Made by a program: the position numbers and the translations under genes. Below the pieces are notes generated by a model. That model ran no database searches. It was not told where the DNA came from and saw nothing but the letters and a program-made list of their open reading frames with translations. A stretch of DNA of 64,000 bases from Brytella acorum (GTDB lineage: Bacteria; Pseudomonadota; Alphaproteobacteria; Acetobacterales; Acetobacteraceae), in the NCBI RefSeq assembly GCF_029309905.1, contig NZ_JARBJP010000005.1:1-64000 (forward strand), in the 5' to 3' direction. Below are positions 35,224-43,638 of this stretch, one piece after another; position 1 is the first letter of the stretch; each line of letters opens with the position of its first letter.

Positions 35224-37578
35224 ATGTCTTCACGCTTTTCGCTGCGTCGCCGTTCGCTTCTGGGCTCTGTTCCCGCAGCATTGATGGCCGGTGGTCTTGG
35301 CGGATGCGCCGGGGAGAGGGCGGACGAAGTCACAGCGGTTCCTGGCTTGAACGCGTCGGGGGCGTTCGACCTTGTCGATCCTTTCATCGGGACGGGCGGA
35401 CATGGACATACCTACCCAGGCGCTTCCGTGCCGTTCGGGTTCGTGCAGGTCAGTCCAGACACCGACAACACACGGTGGGATTCCGTTTCGGGCTATCACA
35501 TGGATGATCCGACCATGCTCGGTTTTTCCCACACGCATCTGAGCGGGACGGGCGTGGGGGACATGCTTGACGTGCTGTTGCGTCCGGGCGTGGGCGAGCC
35601 CGTGCTCAATCCCGGCACGCTGGCCAACCCGGAGGGCAGCTATCGCGCGCGATACGCCCATCAGGACGAATATGCCGAGCCGGGTTATTATCGGGTGCTT
35701 TGGCGCGAGGAAGGCATTACGACCGAAGTGACGGCAACCTGCCGGACGGGTCTTCAGCGCTATCATTTTCCAGCGACAGGCGATGCTTTCGTGCTCGTGG
35801 ATTTCGCCCATGGCATGCAGGATCATGTCGGGGTGCCAACCCGCATCAAGAATGCCTCCCTGCAATGGACCGGCGTGCGGCTCACGGGCTCGCGTCAGGT
35901 CTATCAGTGGGCGTCGGGGCGCATGATCGCGTTTGCCATGGAGTTTTCGCGCCCGCCGCGCTCGGTCACGCTTTATTCGGAAGACCGGCCTGTGGGCGAC
36001 GGTGCGACGCATGTGACGGGTGAGCGTCTCAAGGCGGTCGTACGGTTCGACGGCACGCAGCCGGTCACCGTGCGAACGGGACTGTCACCGGTCGACGAAG
36101 CGGGCGCGCTGGCCAATCTGACGACCGAGTTGCAGACCTGGGCTTTCGACACGGTGCGACATGCCGCACGGCATGAATGGACGACTCTGCTGGCCCGCGC
36201 CGAGGTCGAGGGGGGGACGATCGACGAGCGCAAGAGTTTCTATACGGGGCTCTATCACGCGGCGCTCGGCCCGACCGTCGTCAGCGACGCGGACGGGCGG
36301 TATCGCGGGCTTGACAAAGCCATCCATACTGCACCTCAAGGCCGGGCGGTCTACTCGACCTACTCCATCTGGGATACGTATCGCGCCGAGCACCCGCTTC
36401 TGACGCTGCTGTTTCCAGAGCACGTGCCGGATATCGTTCAGAGCCTCGTCCTGATGATGGAGCAGACGGGCCGGATGCCGATCTGGCCGCTTCAGGATGC
36501 GGAAACGGGCTGCATGACCGGGCGGCATGCGGCGTCTATTATAGTTGAAGCCATGAACAAAGGCTTCGAGGGATTTGACCGCCGCGCCGCGTGGCGCGTC
36601 CTGCGCTGGAGCGCTTTTGAAGAACAGCAGGATGGGCTGGACTATTATCACCGGCAGGGATGGATTCCCGCCGATCGGGTCGAAGAATCGACGACGCGGA
36701 CAGTCGAATACAGTTTCGACGACTGGGCGTTTTCGCAGCTTGCGGCCCATATGGGAGACACTCGCGCCGCCGAGCGGCTCAAGGCACGCAGCGCGTCCTA
36801 TCGCCATCTTTATGATCCATCGACGGGGTTTATTCGTCCGCGCCTCTCCAGCGGGCGTTGGGCCGAGCCTTTCGCCCCCAACGAGATGGGACATATGAAG
36901 CGGTGGCGGGACTACACGGAATCCAATCCCTGGCAGGCCACGTTTCTCGCCCAGCATGACGTGTACGGCATGACGGCGATGATGGGCGGTGAGTCGCGTT
37001 TCATCGAGAAAATCGATGGGATTTTCGCCGCCGATCCGGCGCTTCCGGCGGATGCGCCGCCCGATATCGCGGGGCAGGTGGGGCAATATGCGCATGGCAA
37101 CGAGCCCAGCCAGCATATTGCCTATCTCTATAGTTTTGCCGGTCAGCCCTGGAAAACTCAGGAGCGCGTGCGGATGTTGCAAAAAACGATGTATGCGGCG
37201 TCTCCCGATGGCCTTGCCGGGAATGAAGACGTCGGCCAGATGAGCGCATGGTTCGTCATGAGTGCGCTCGGTCTTTATCCGGTGGATCCGACGACGGGGA
37301 TTTACGTGTTCGGCAGCCCGCTGTTCGAGAGGGTGACACTGAAGCTCGCGCAGGGCAGGACGCTTCGGGTGGAGGCGCCCGGTGCGAGCACGGATGCACG
37401 TTTCATCCAGAGCGTGACGTGGAACGGCCAGGCGCTGAGCCGCATGTGGATCTCCCATCAGGATATTGTCGCGGGCGGCACTCTTCGATTCGTTATGGGT
37501 ACGAGTCCCAACGTCATGCTCGGGGCGGCTCCGGGTGATCGACCGCCCAGCCTGGGCAGGATTTCGGTTGCCGGATAA
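35224..37578 (+). CDS. GH92 alpha-mannosidase, lipoprotein
   Basis: Calcium-dependent inverting exo-alpha-mannosidase; family members cleave alpha-1,2, -1,3, -1,4 or -1,6 links. The 784-residue protein contains DLVDPFIGTGGHGHTYPGA, MLGFSHTHLSGTG, GNEPSQHIAYLYSFAG and GQMSAWFVMSALGLYPVDP. The usual GNDD before GQMS reads GNED (Glu668). A basic RRRSLLG segment and the lipobox-like AGGLGGC near residue 27 suggest a Tat-type lipoprotein signal. ATG 35224 gives this signal; the frame extends to 35173 inside GH125. Last glycosidase before the terminator at 37642. Confidence 0.94.
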   Translation: MSSRFSLRRRSLLGSVPAALMAGGLGGCAGERADEVTAVPGLNASGAFDLVDPFIGTGGHGHTYPGASVPFGFVQVSPDTDNTRWDSVSGYHMDDPTMLGFSHTHLSGTGVGDMLDVLLRPGVGEPVLNPGTLANPEGSYRARYAHQDEYAEPGYYRVLWREEGITTEVTATCRTGLQRYHFPATGDAFVLVDFAHGMQDHVGVPTRIKNASLQWTGVRLTGSRQVYQWASGRMIAFAMEFSRPPRSVTLYSEDRPVGDGATHVTGERLKAVVRFDGTQPVTVRTGLSPVDEAGALANLTTELQTWAFDTVRHAARHEWTTLLARAEVEGGTIDERKSFYTGLYHAALGPTVVSDADGRYRGLDKAIHTAPQGRAVYSTYSIWDTYRAEHPLLTLLFPEHVPDIVQSLVLMMEQTGRMPIWPLQDAETGCMTGRHAASIIVEAMNKGFEGFDRRAAWRVLRWSAFEEQQDGLDYYHRQGWIPADRVEESTTRTVEYSFDDWAFSQLAAHMGDTRAAERLKARSASYRHLYDPSTGFIRPRLSSGRWAEPFAPNEMGHMKRWRDYTESNPWQATFLAQHDVYGMTAMMGGESRFIEKIDGIFAADPALPADAPPDIAGQVGQYAHGNEPSQHIAYLYSFAGQPWKTQERVRMLQKTMYAASPDGLAGNEDVGQMSAWFVMSALGLYPVDPTTGIYVFGSPLFERVTLKLAQGRTLRVEAPGASTDARFIQSVTWNGQALSRMWISHQDIVAGGTLRFVMGTSPNVMLGAAPGDRPPSLGRISVAG

Positions 37579-37641
37579 ATTTCCTTTTAATTCAATACTA
37601 TTCCATTACGATACAACTCCGTATCGGAATGCATCTAAAAA

Positions 37642-37670
37642 AAGAGCCCTCCGGGGCTCTTAATTTATTT
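37642..37670 (+). terminator. Rho-independent terminator after the glycosidase operon
   Basis: AAGAGCCC (37642-37649), loop TCCG, GGGCTCTT (37654-37661), then AATTTATTT. An 8-bp perfect stem with a stable tetraloop and a T-rich tail, 63 bases after the GH92 stop. It separates the six-gene operon from the TonB receptor gene, which therefore needs its own promoter in 37671-37816. Confidence 0.9.
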
Positions 37671-37816
37671 CTGCGAATAAACTAATAGAATTGATTTACG
37701 TTGCGATATAGGAATATCCAGAAAGGGAAGAGGCGGTAGCGAACGGCAATGATTGAATGCAGCCGGGCGGTCCCTCCGGGTTGTTTTGTAAATTAACAAT
37801 CTCCTGGGTGAACGGA

Positions 37817-40633
37817 ATGAAACTGCGCGCGCGCAAGATTGCATTACTGACAACGACACTCGCATGGCCAGCATGTGCTCTGGCGGCTCAGACATCGGCT
37901 CCAGTCAGCACCGATACGGTTCATACCGGCAAGGTCCGGACCCATGCACGCTCCGTGAAGACGAGCGCACATCCGCCTGCTGTTACGCAGGACGCGCCTC
38001 ATACAGTCCCCGCACTGAAGACGGCTCCCGCTGCGAATGCGACGGTTCCGGCCGCCGTGACGCCGACGATGGGCAATACGGCGAGGAATGCGGTCCCGGC
38101 AGCAGAAAATATCAGCGTGACCGGTCTGCGCCGCTCCATTCAGCAGGATATCGCCCTGAAGCGTCGGGCGAATGCGGTTGTGGACGTCATTACCGCGCAG
38201 GATGTCGGGCGTTTTCCGAATCTCAACGTCGCCGAAGCGATGGCGCATCTTCCGGGCGTCAGCGTCGATCACCTGTTTGGTGAGGGCGAAAAGGTCTCTA
38301 TCAACGGCACCGATCCGGCTCTGAATCGCATTTTCATCGACGGACACGACGTCGCATCGGCTGACTGGGGCGGAAATCCGAACGATCCGACGAGCCGTTC
38401 CTTCAACTATTCCTTCCTCGCGCCGGACGTGATCAACACGCTTGAGGTCTATAAGTCTTCCGAAGCACGTCTCGACGAAGGTTCTCTTGGTGGCACGGTA
38501 ATTGTGAAGACCCGCAAGCCGCTCGACATGAAAGCTAATACGGCCATGCTTCAGGCGGGGTGGCTGTATAACAGCAACTCCGGCACCAGCAATCCGAAGG
38601 GGTCGGCGCTGTGGAGCTGGCACAACAAGAAGGGTACGTTCGGTATCATGCTTTCTGGTGCGTATCAGAAAGAAAATCTTGCGCGCGCCGGTGCCGAGTT
38701 CTTTGGTTATGCCAGCGGTTCGGCGTTCTCTGCCTACAATCCGACCATTACCGGCGGGACGTCTGACGACCTCAAGAACGCCCGTTATCCAGCGGGTATC
38801 AACGCCGCCTATTTCCAGCAGCAGCGTGAGCGTCAGACGTATCAGGCTACCGCGCAATGGCGTCCGACGGAAGAACTGCAGTTCACACTGTCCGGCATGG
38901 TCATTCATGGAAATTATACAAACTATAATCAGTCAGAATACATCGATCCGACCTGGGCTGCAGCCTCAGTCCAAAGTGTGACGGTCAGGAAGGGCCTGGT
39001 GACCAACGCGACATTCGGCCAGACATCTTCCGCCCTCCCTGCGGCAGAACTGGATTCGATTTATCGTAAGGACCCGATGGGGAATTACTCCATCAATTTC
39101 GCGCCGCAGTGGGATCACGGCCCCTGGCACCTGAAAGCCGACGCGGGTTACACGCGTGCCGTTGGCGGTGCGGATCCTTATTACATGTTGACGGCCAAAA
39201 GCACGGTTCCGTTTAGCTACAGCTTCACCGGCAAAAGCACGTCAATCAACTATGCACAATCGCCCACCGATCCGGCGACATTTTCGCGCAATGGCGTTAC
39301 GACCCAGACCGTCAACGGTCAACAGGTGACCGGCATCAATGTCGGTGGGGCCGAGTGGGACATGACGTATGACAAGGAAGTTTATGGCCAATTTTCCATG
39401 ACCCGCGACCTGAATATTTCCTTTCTGAAGGATATTCAGTTCGGTGCGAAATATGTCGACCATGACAACCTGATCCAGGCGTCATCGGTTTCCTACTATG
39501 CCAATGACGGTTTCAACCTTGGAGATCTGAATTACGTTCTCACACCGAACGGAATTTTTGATGGTTTGAACATCAGTGGCAACGGGACACAATATGCCAG
39601 TGTGCCCAAGGGCGAAGTGGAGAAATATCTTTCAAGCCAGCAAACCATCTGGGGCGGCACCGACTTCGGGGCGAGCGAGGATGTGCGTGAACAAATTGCT
39701 GCTGGCTTTGCCCAGCTTGATTTCGAGGGCCATCGCTGGCGCGGCAATCTCGGTATTCGTCTTGCGGAGACGGTCGACAATTCAAGCTATTTCACGACTG
39801 AAGACAGCGGGCTGACCTATACCCGGACCACGTCGCGCAACGCGTATTTCCGGCCGCTTCCGGCCCTCAACCTCAGCTATGACGTGACGCATAATCTTCT
39901 GGCGCGCTTTTCGGCCGCAGAAGTCATCGCCCGTTCCCGTTATGCGGATCTGGCGGGGGCGCTCACCCGTGATGACCAAAGTCAGACGGCAAGTGGCGGC
40001 AATCCCAATCTCAAGCCCTATCAGGCCCTCAATCTTGAGGGATCTCTGGAATGGTATTTCGGGCATGGCGATCTGCTGGCCATCGAAGGCTTCTACCGCG
40101 ACATCAGCAATTACGTTCTGGACACAACGCATGTCGAAAACATGTATAACCGCCTGCGCGACGTGGTGACACCCTATCAGGTCACGTCACCGATCAACGC
40201 GGGGGGCGCCAAGGTTTATGGATTTTCTCCCAGCCTGACCTGGCAGATCTGGAACGGTTTTGGTGTTCGCACCAACTATACAATGGCCTTTTCCGATACC
40301 GGCGCCAATTACAACATGCCGTTTCTGTCACGTCATAACGTGACCTTCTCTCCCTTCTACGAAAAGGGGAAGTGGATGACGACGGTCAACCTCAACTATC
40401 GCTCCAACTACTTCAATCAGGTCGGACGCCTAAATTCGAAGGATATGACGGCAGGTTACATGCAGCTTGACTACACATTGAGCTATAATTTCTACAAGAA
40501 CGCCGTATTTACATTCAACGCTCAGAATCTTCTCAATGAAACCTACTATCAGTATTCGACGGTCAAGGACGCTCCGACCGCGTTCTACAAAAACGGACGC
40601 TCCTTCAACGTCAATATCAGCTATCGTTTTTAA
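37817..40633 (+). CDS. TonB-dependent outer-membrane receptor, probably for glycans
   Basis: Outer-membrane transporter energised by TonB. With start ATG 37817 the protein has 938 residues: signal peptide (IALLTTTLAWPACALAAQ), a roughly 75-residue Ala/Thr/Pro-rich linker, then the plug domain (ENISVTGLRRSIQQDIALK; VVDVITAQDVGRFPNLNVAEA; GVSVDH; VYKSSEARLDEGSLGGTV) and a beta-barrel ending in FNVNISYRF with the terminal aromatic. The plug wording matches receptors of carbohydrate loci in Xanthomonas, Caulobacter and sphingomonads rather than siderophore receptors. No SusD-like partner is present. It sits between the two fucosidase genes, behind a terminator. Confidence 0.93.
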   Translation: MKLRARKIALLTTTLAWPACALAAQTSAPVSTDTVHTGKVRTHARSVKTSAHPPAVTQDAPHTVPALKTAPAANATVPAAVTPTMGNTARNAVPAAENISVTGLRRSIQQDIALKRRANAVVDVITAQDVGRFPNLNVAEAMAHLPGVSVDHLFGEGEKVSINGTDPALNRIFIDGHDVASADWGGNPNDPTSRSFNYSFLAPDVINTLEVYKSSEARLDEGSLGGTVIVKTRKPLDMKANTAMLQAGWLYNSNSGTSNPKGSALWSWHNKKGTFGIMLSGAYQKENLARAGAEFFGYASGSAFSAYNPTITGGTSDDLKNARYPAGINAAYFQQQRERQTYQATAQWRPTEELQFTLSGMVIHGNYTNYNQSEYIDPTWAAASVQSVTVRKGLVTNATFGQTSSALPAAELDSIYRKDPMGNYSINFAPQWDHGPWHLKADAGYTRAVGGADPYYMLTAKSTVPFSYSFTGKSTSINYAQSPTDPATFSRNGVTTQTVNGQQVTGINVGGAEWDMTYDKEVYGQFSMTRDLNISFLKDIQFGAKYVDHDNLIQASSVSYYANDGFNLGDLNYVLTPNGIFDGLNISGNGTQYASVPKGEVEKYLSSQQTIWGGTDFGASEDVREQIAAGFAQLDFEGHRWRGNLGIRLAETVDNSSYFTTEDSGLTYTRTTSRNAYFRPLPALNLSYDVTHNLLARFSAAEVIARSRYADLAGALTRDDQSQTASGGNPNLKPYQALNLEGSLEWYFGHGDLLAIEGFYRDISNYVLDTTHVENMYNRLRDVVTPYQVTSPINAGGAKVYGFSPSLTWQIWNGFGVRTNYTMAFSDTGANYNMPFLSRHNVTFSPFYEKGKWMTTVNLNYRSNYFNQVGRLNSKDMTAGYMQLDYTLSYNFYKNAVFTFNAQNLLNETYYQYSTVKDAPTAFYKNGRSFNVNISYRF

Positions 40634-40692
40634 GGCGATCCCGGGAGAGCGGGCTGCACGCATGAAAATGTCGCGGCCCTGTTTTTCCTGAC

Positions 40693-42735
40693 ATGAAACG
40701 GCGAGAACTCCTTGGAGGTTTGGCCGCAGTCGGAGCGGGTGCGCAGTTTTTTCCGTTGCGTGCGTCTCTCGCTGGCTCCGGCAGATGGGCTGTGCCGTCC
40801 GCCCGGCAGATTGCATGGCAGTGTCGAGGACGAATGGCGTTCATTCATTTTGGAATGAACACGTTTACCGATCGCGAATGGGGGTTCGGAAATGATCTCC
40901 CCGATCTTTTCAATCCCACCGATTTTTCGGCGGATCAGATTGCGGATACGGTGCGGGATGGTGACTTTGCAGGCCTGATTATTACCGCCAAGCATCATGA
41001 TGGCTTCTGTCTCTGGCCCAGCCAATACTCCGATTATTCTGTCAAACAGGCGCCCTGGCGAAACGGACAGGGAGATGTCGTCGGGGATTTGGCCGCTGCG
41101 TGTAAAGCGCGTGATCTGAGGTTCGGGGTTTATCTTTCACCGTGGGACCGTCACCGGGCCGATTACGGGCATGAGGGGTATGTGCAGTTTTACATGCGCC
41201 AGCTTCACGAGCTTCTCACGCGGTATGGGCCGGTTTGCGAAGTCTGGTTCGATGGCGCCAATGGTGGTGACGGCTGGTATGGTGGAGCGGCGGAGACACG
41301 TCACATCGACGCCGAAACCTACTATCGCTGGCCCGAGATTTTTGCGCTGGTGCGAAAGCTTCAGCCGGAGGCTGTTATTTTCGCCCCACAGGGCGGCGAC
41401 GTGCGCTGGATCGGCAATGAAGCTGGACGGGTGACGTCTCCCTGCTGGCCTACCGTTCCAAAGGGCTCTCTCAATTCGGATATTTTGCCCCATGGCATGT
41501 TCGGGGCTCCCGTCTGGCGCCCTGCCGAGGTGGATGTATCAATCCGGCCCGGCTGGTTCTGGCATGAGGAGGAAAATGGAAGCATTCGTTCAGCAGCCGA
41601 ACTTTTCGACCTCATGTTTGCCACGCTCGGTTCGGGTGCCAACCTGCTTCTGAATCTTCCTCCTGACCGGCGTGGGCGTATTCCCGCTCTGGATCGGGAC
41701 GCGGTGCGGGGGATGGCCGCGCTCTGGCGCGGCATGTTGGCGCGGGACTACGCCGGGGCGGGTCACATAACCGCAAGCGATACGGAAAATGGACGGAGTG
41801 GCGACGTGCTACTCGTTGATGATGTTCGATATTGGCAAGCGCCTGCCAGCGTGCGCGATGTCTCGCTGAAACTCATGCTGCCCACACGTCGTCGTTTTGA
41901 TGTGGTGATGCTCAGTGAACCGCTCTCATGTGGTGTCACGATCCAGCATTATGAGATCGAGGTTCAGGAGCACCCTAGAGGGGCCTTCCGGCGTGTCGCT
42001 GGTGGTGAAGCCGTTGGGCATTGCTGTCTTGTGGCATTGGGCGGCCCGGTCGAGGCGATTGCGATGCGTGTGCGACTTTTCTCTTCCGATCGGGCACCGG
42101 CGTTGCGTCGTCTGGCACTGTATCGGGAACCGAAACGCGTCTATCCGCCGACGATCATGCGGGACGAACGCGGGCTGGTGGTCATAACGGCGCGCGACGG
42201 CGCTGCCGTGCTTTATACGGCCGATGGAACAGACCCGGCTTCTTCGGGAACGCTTTATCGAAAGCCTTTCCTTTTTGCCGGTGGCACCGTCAGGGCGTGC
42301 CTCGCCATGCACGCTGCGGAAACAGGCCGGGAGGCGATCTATGGTCTTCTTCCGACGTTGATACGGATTGTCGAGGCCAGCGCTCCGGGGGCCGAGGTTC
42401 TTTTGACGGGTCGGGGAGGGGGGTGGCGCTCATCTGTCGGTCCCGGGCATTCCGCGCGGATCGTCATGACGTTTCCAGCCAGAACGTGCATCTATGGTGT
42501 GGTTCTGACGCCGGTTGAAGGCGAGCCTGCGCCTGTGACTTATGCCGTTGCGAACGGGGATGACGGGCGGGAAATTCTCTCCGGGCGTTTCGACAATATG
42601 GCCGCGAACGCCGCGTCTCGCGAGATCCGATTCCGCGAGGCCGTTTGTTGCACGCGCCTGGTCCTGACCTTCTCTCGCGCAACGGGCGAATCTCCCGTGC
42701 TGTCGATTGGCAGTCTTAAGCTTCTGTCACGTTAG
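40693..42735 (+). CDS. GH29 alpha-L-fucosidase (alpha-1,3/1,4 type), Tat-exported, with C-terminal modules
   Basis: A 680-residue fucosidase unlike the first one. The Tat-type N-terminus is MKRRELLGGLAAVGAGA. The barrel has MAFIHFGMNTFTDREWGFG, TAKHHDGFCLWPSQYSDYSV and the nucleophile Asp187 in CEVWFDGANG, as in subfamily B enzymes that act on alpha-1,3/1,4-fucose. Downstream are a beta-sandwich, then a chitobiase C-terminal-like repeat (VLYTADGTDPASSGTLY, around 510) and an F5/8-like discoidin domain. Lewis-type fucose of plant complex N-glycans is a plausible target. It follows the TonB receptor by 59 bases. Confidence 0.9.
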   Translation: MKRRELLGGLAAVGAGAQFFPLRASLAGSGRWAVPSARQIAWQCRGRMAFIHFGMNTFTDREWGFGNDLPDLFNPTDFSADQIADTVRDGDFAGLIITAKHHDGFCLWPSQYSDYSVKQAPWRNGQGDVVGDLAAACKARDLRFGVYLSPWDRHRADYGHEGYVQFYMRQLHELLTRYGPVCEVWFDGANGGDGWYGGAAETRHIDAETYYRWPEIFALVRKLQPEAVIFAPQGGDVRWIGNEAGRVTSPCWPTVPKGSLNSDILPHGMFGAPVWRPAEVDVSIRPGWFWHEEENGSIRSAAELFDLMFATLGSGANLLLNLPPDRRGRIPALDRDAVRGMAALWRGMLARDYAGAGHITASDTENGRSGDVLLVDDVRYWQAPASVRDVSLKLMLPTRRRFDVVMLSEPLSCGVTIQHYEIEVQEHPRGAFRRVAGGEAVGHCCLVALGGPVEAIAMRVRLFSSDRAPALRRLALYREPKRVYPPTIMRDERGLVVITARDGAAVLYTADGTDPASSGTLYRKPFLFAGGTVRACLAMHAAETGREAIYGLLPTLIRIVEASAPGAEVLLTGRGGGWRSSVGPGHSARIVMTFPARTCIYGVVLTPVEGEPAPVTYAVANGDDGREILSGRFDNMAANAASREIRFREAVCCTRLVLTFSRATGESPVLSIGSLKLLSR

Positions 42736-42819
42736 TCGCGCAGTCTCTCTGGGGGCTTGCGCTGCAAACTATGTCCGGGCGTTATGATCTCACCGGAACG
42801 TGAACAGAAAGGCACAGCC

Positions 42820-43218
42820 ATGGACATCCAGACGATCGAGCAGGGTTACAATCAGCTTCAGGCACAAGGGCAGCAAACGACCCAGGCGCTTCAGCTCCTT
42901 GGCGGCAAACTTCAGGCCGCGGCGAATGCCGGTGATCAGCAGGCTCGCGAATGGTTTCTGGACCTGCGGGAGTTGGCGCTCTCTTTTCAGGCCGAGCAGC
43001 AGCAGGTGATGGCGCTCCTTCAATCCCTTCATGCCGGGATCGCCACGCAGGTCCAGTCTGCCCAGCCCTCCTACGCCGAAGCGCCGCCTGCCGCGCCTGC
43101 TCCCCAGCCGTCGCAGGGCGGCTTTCTCGGGAATTTGATGAATTCCGGATTCGCACAATCGGTCGCAGCCGGGGCGGGTTTCGGCATCGGCGATGATCTG
43201 ATCAAGGAAATCTTCTGA
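42820..43218 (+). CDS. Small Gln-rich protein of unknown function
   Basis: The 132-residue protein begins with an amphipathic, glutamine- and alanine-rich helix (about 1-75; IQTIEQGYNQLQAQGQQ), continues with a Pro/Ala linker and ends with a glycine-rich segment GFLGNLMNSG..AGAGFGIGDDLI. The C-terminal pattern recalls DUF2076-type proteins, but I do not assign it. ATG 42820 has AAAGG upstream. It is 84 bases after the second fucosidase and shows no link to glycans. Confidence 0.65.
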   Translation: MDIQTIEQGYNQLQAQGQQTTQALQLLGGKLQAAANAGDQQAREWFLDLRELALSFQAEQQQVMALLQSLHAGIATQVQSAQPSYAEAPPAAPAPQPSQGGFLGNLMNSGFAQSVAAGAGFGIGDDLIKEIF

Positions 43219-43297
43219 GAGACGGGTCAAAAGAGGAATTTACTCGCTTGCCTCTTCGTGAGACGTTACGTTCAACGAACCATGAAGGAGGGAAATC

Positions 43298-43582
43298 ATG
43301 CGCGATGTGATCGAGGGAGTTTCCGCGTTTTCCCGTGCCCGTATCGAACTGGCGCGGCGGGCGCCGTTCGTAACACCGCCGCTGCTTCTCGTGCTGGGAG
43401 CCGGTGCCGCGCATAATGCGACGATCGTGATCGTTCCCGTCGTCGTCGCGCTCCTGTTCGTGGTGATGAATGCCGCGCAGGTCTATGGCACCAATGCGGG
43501 GGCGGTCGAGCGCACGCGGGCTTCGGCTGCCGCCCAGGGATCGGGCGCGGACGTCCCGCAGCGTCGTCCCCTCTCTTTCTGA
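43298..43582 (+). CDS. Small two-helix membrane protein of unknown function
   Basis: Ninety-four residues with an amphipathic N-terminus (RDVIEGVSAFSRARIELARR) and hydrophobic stretches at about 24-38 and 41-60 (IVIVPVVVALLFVVMNAAQV), then a polar tail. A strong AAGGAGG site precedes ATG 43298, which supports a real gene. No family recognised. Confidence 0.65.
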   Translation: MRDVIEGVSAFSRARIELARRAPFVTPPLLLVLGAGAAHNATIVIVPVVVALLFVVMNAAQVYGTNAGAVERTRASAAAQGSGADVPQRRPLSF

Positions 43583-43592
43583 ACGGTTTTTT

Positions 43593-43623
43593 GATCCTGC
43601 CGGACGCCAAATCTGGCAGGATC
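43593..43623. terminator. Inverted repeat between convergent genes, possible terminator
   Basis: GATCCTGCC (43593-43601) and GGCAGGATC (43615-43623) make a perfect 9-bp stem around a 13-base loop, 10 bases after the small membrane protein and 16 before the ABC1 kinase stop. The T6 run lies on the upstream side only, so it does not form a classical terminator tail in either direction. Confidence 0.5.
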
Positions 43624-43638
43624 GCTTTCAGACCCGGA

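Noticed and set aside
43593-43623. Classical Rho-independent terminator at the 9-bp stem
   Set aside because: The T-run is on the wrong side of the stem for plus-strand transcripts and reads as A-run for minus-strand ones; listed only as a possible terminator.
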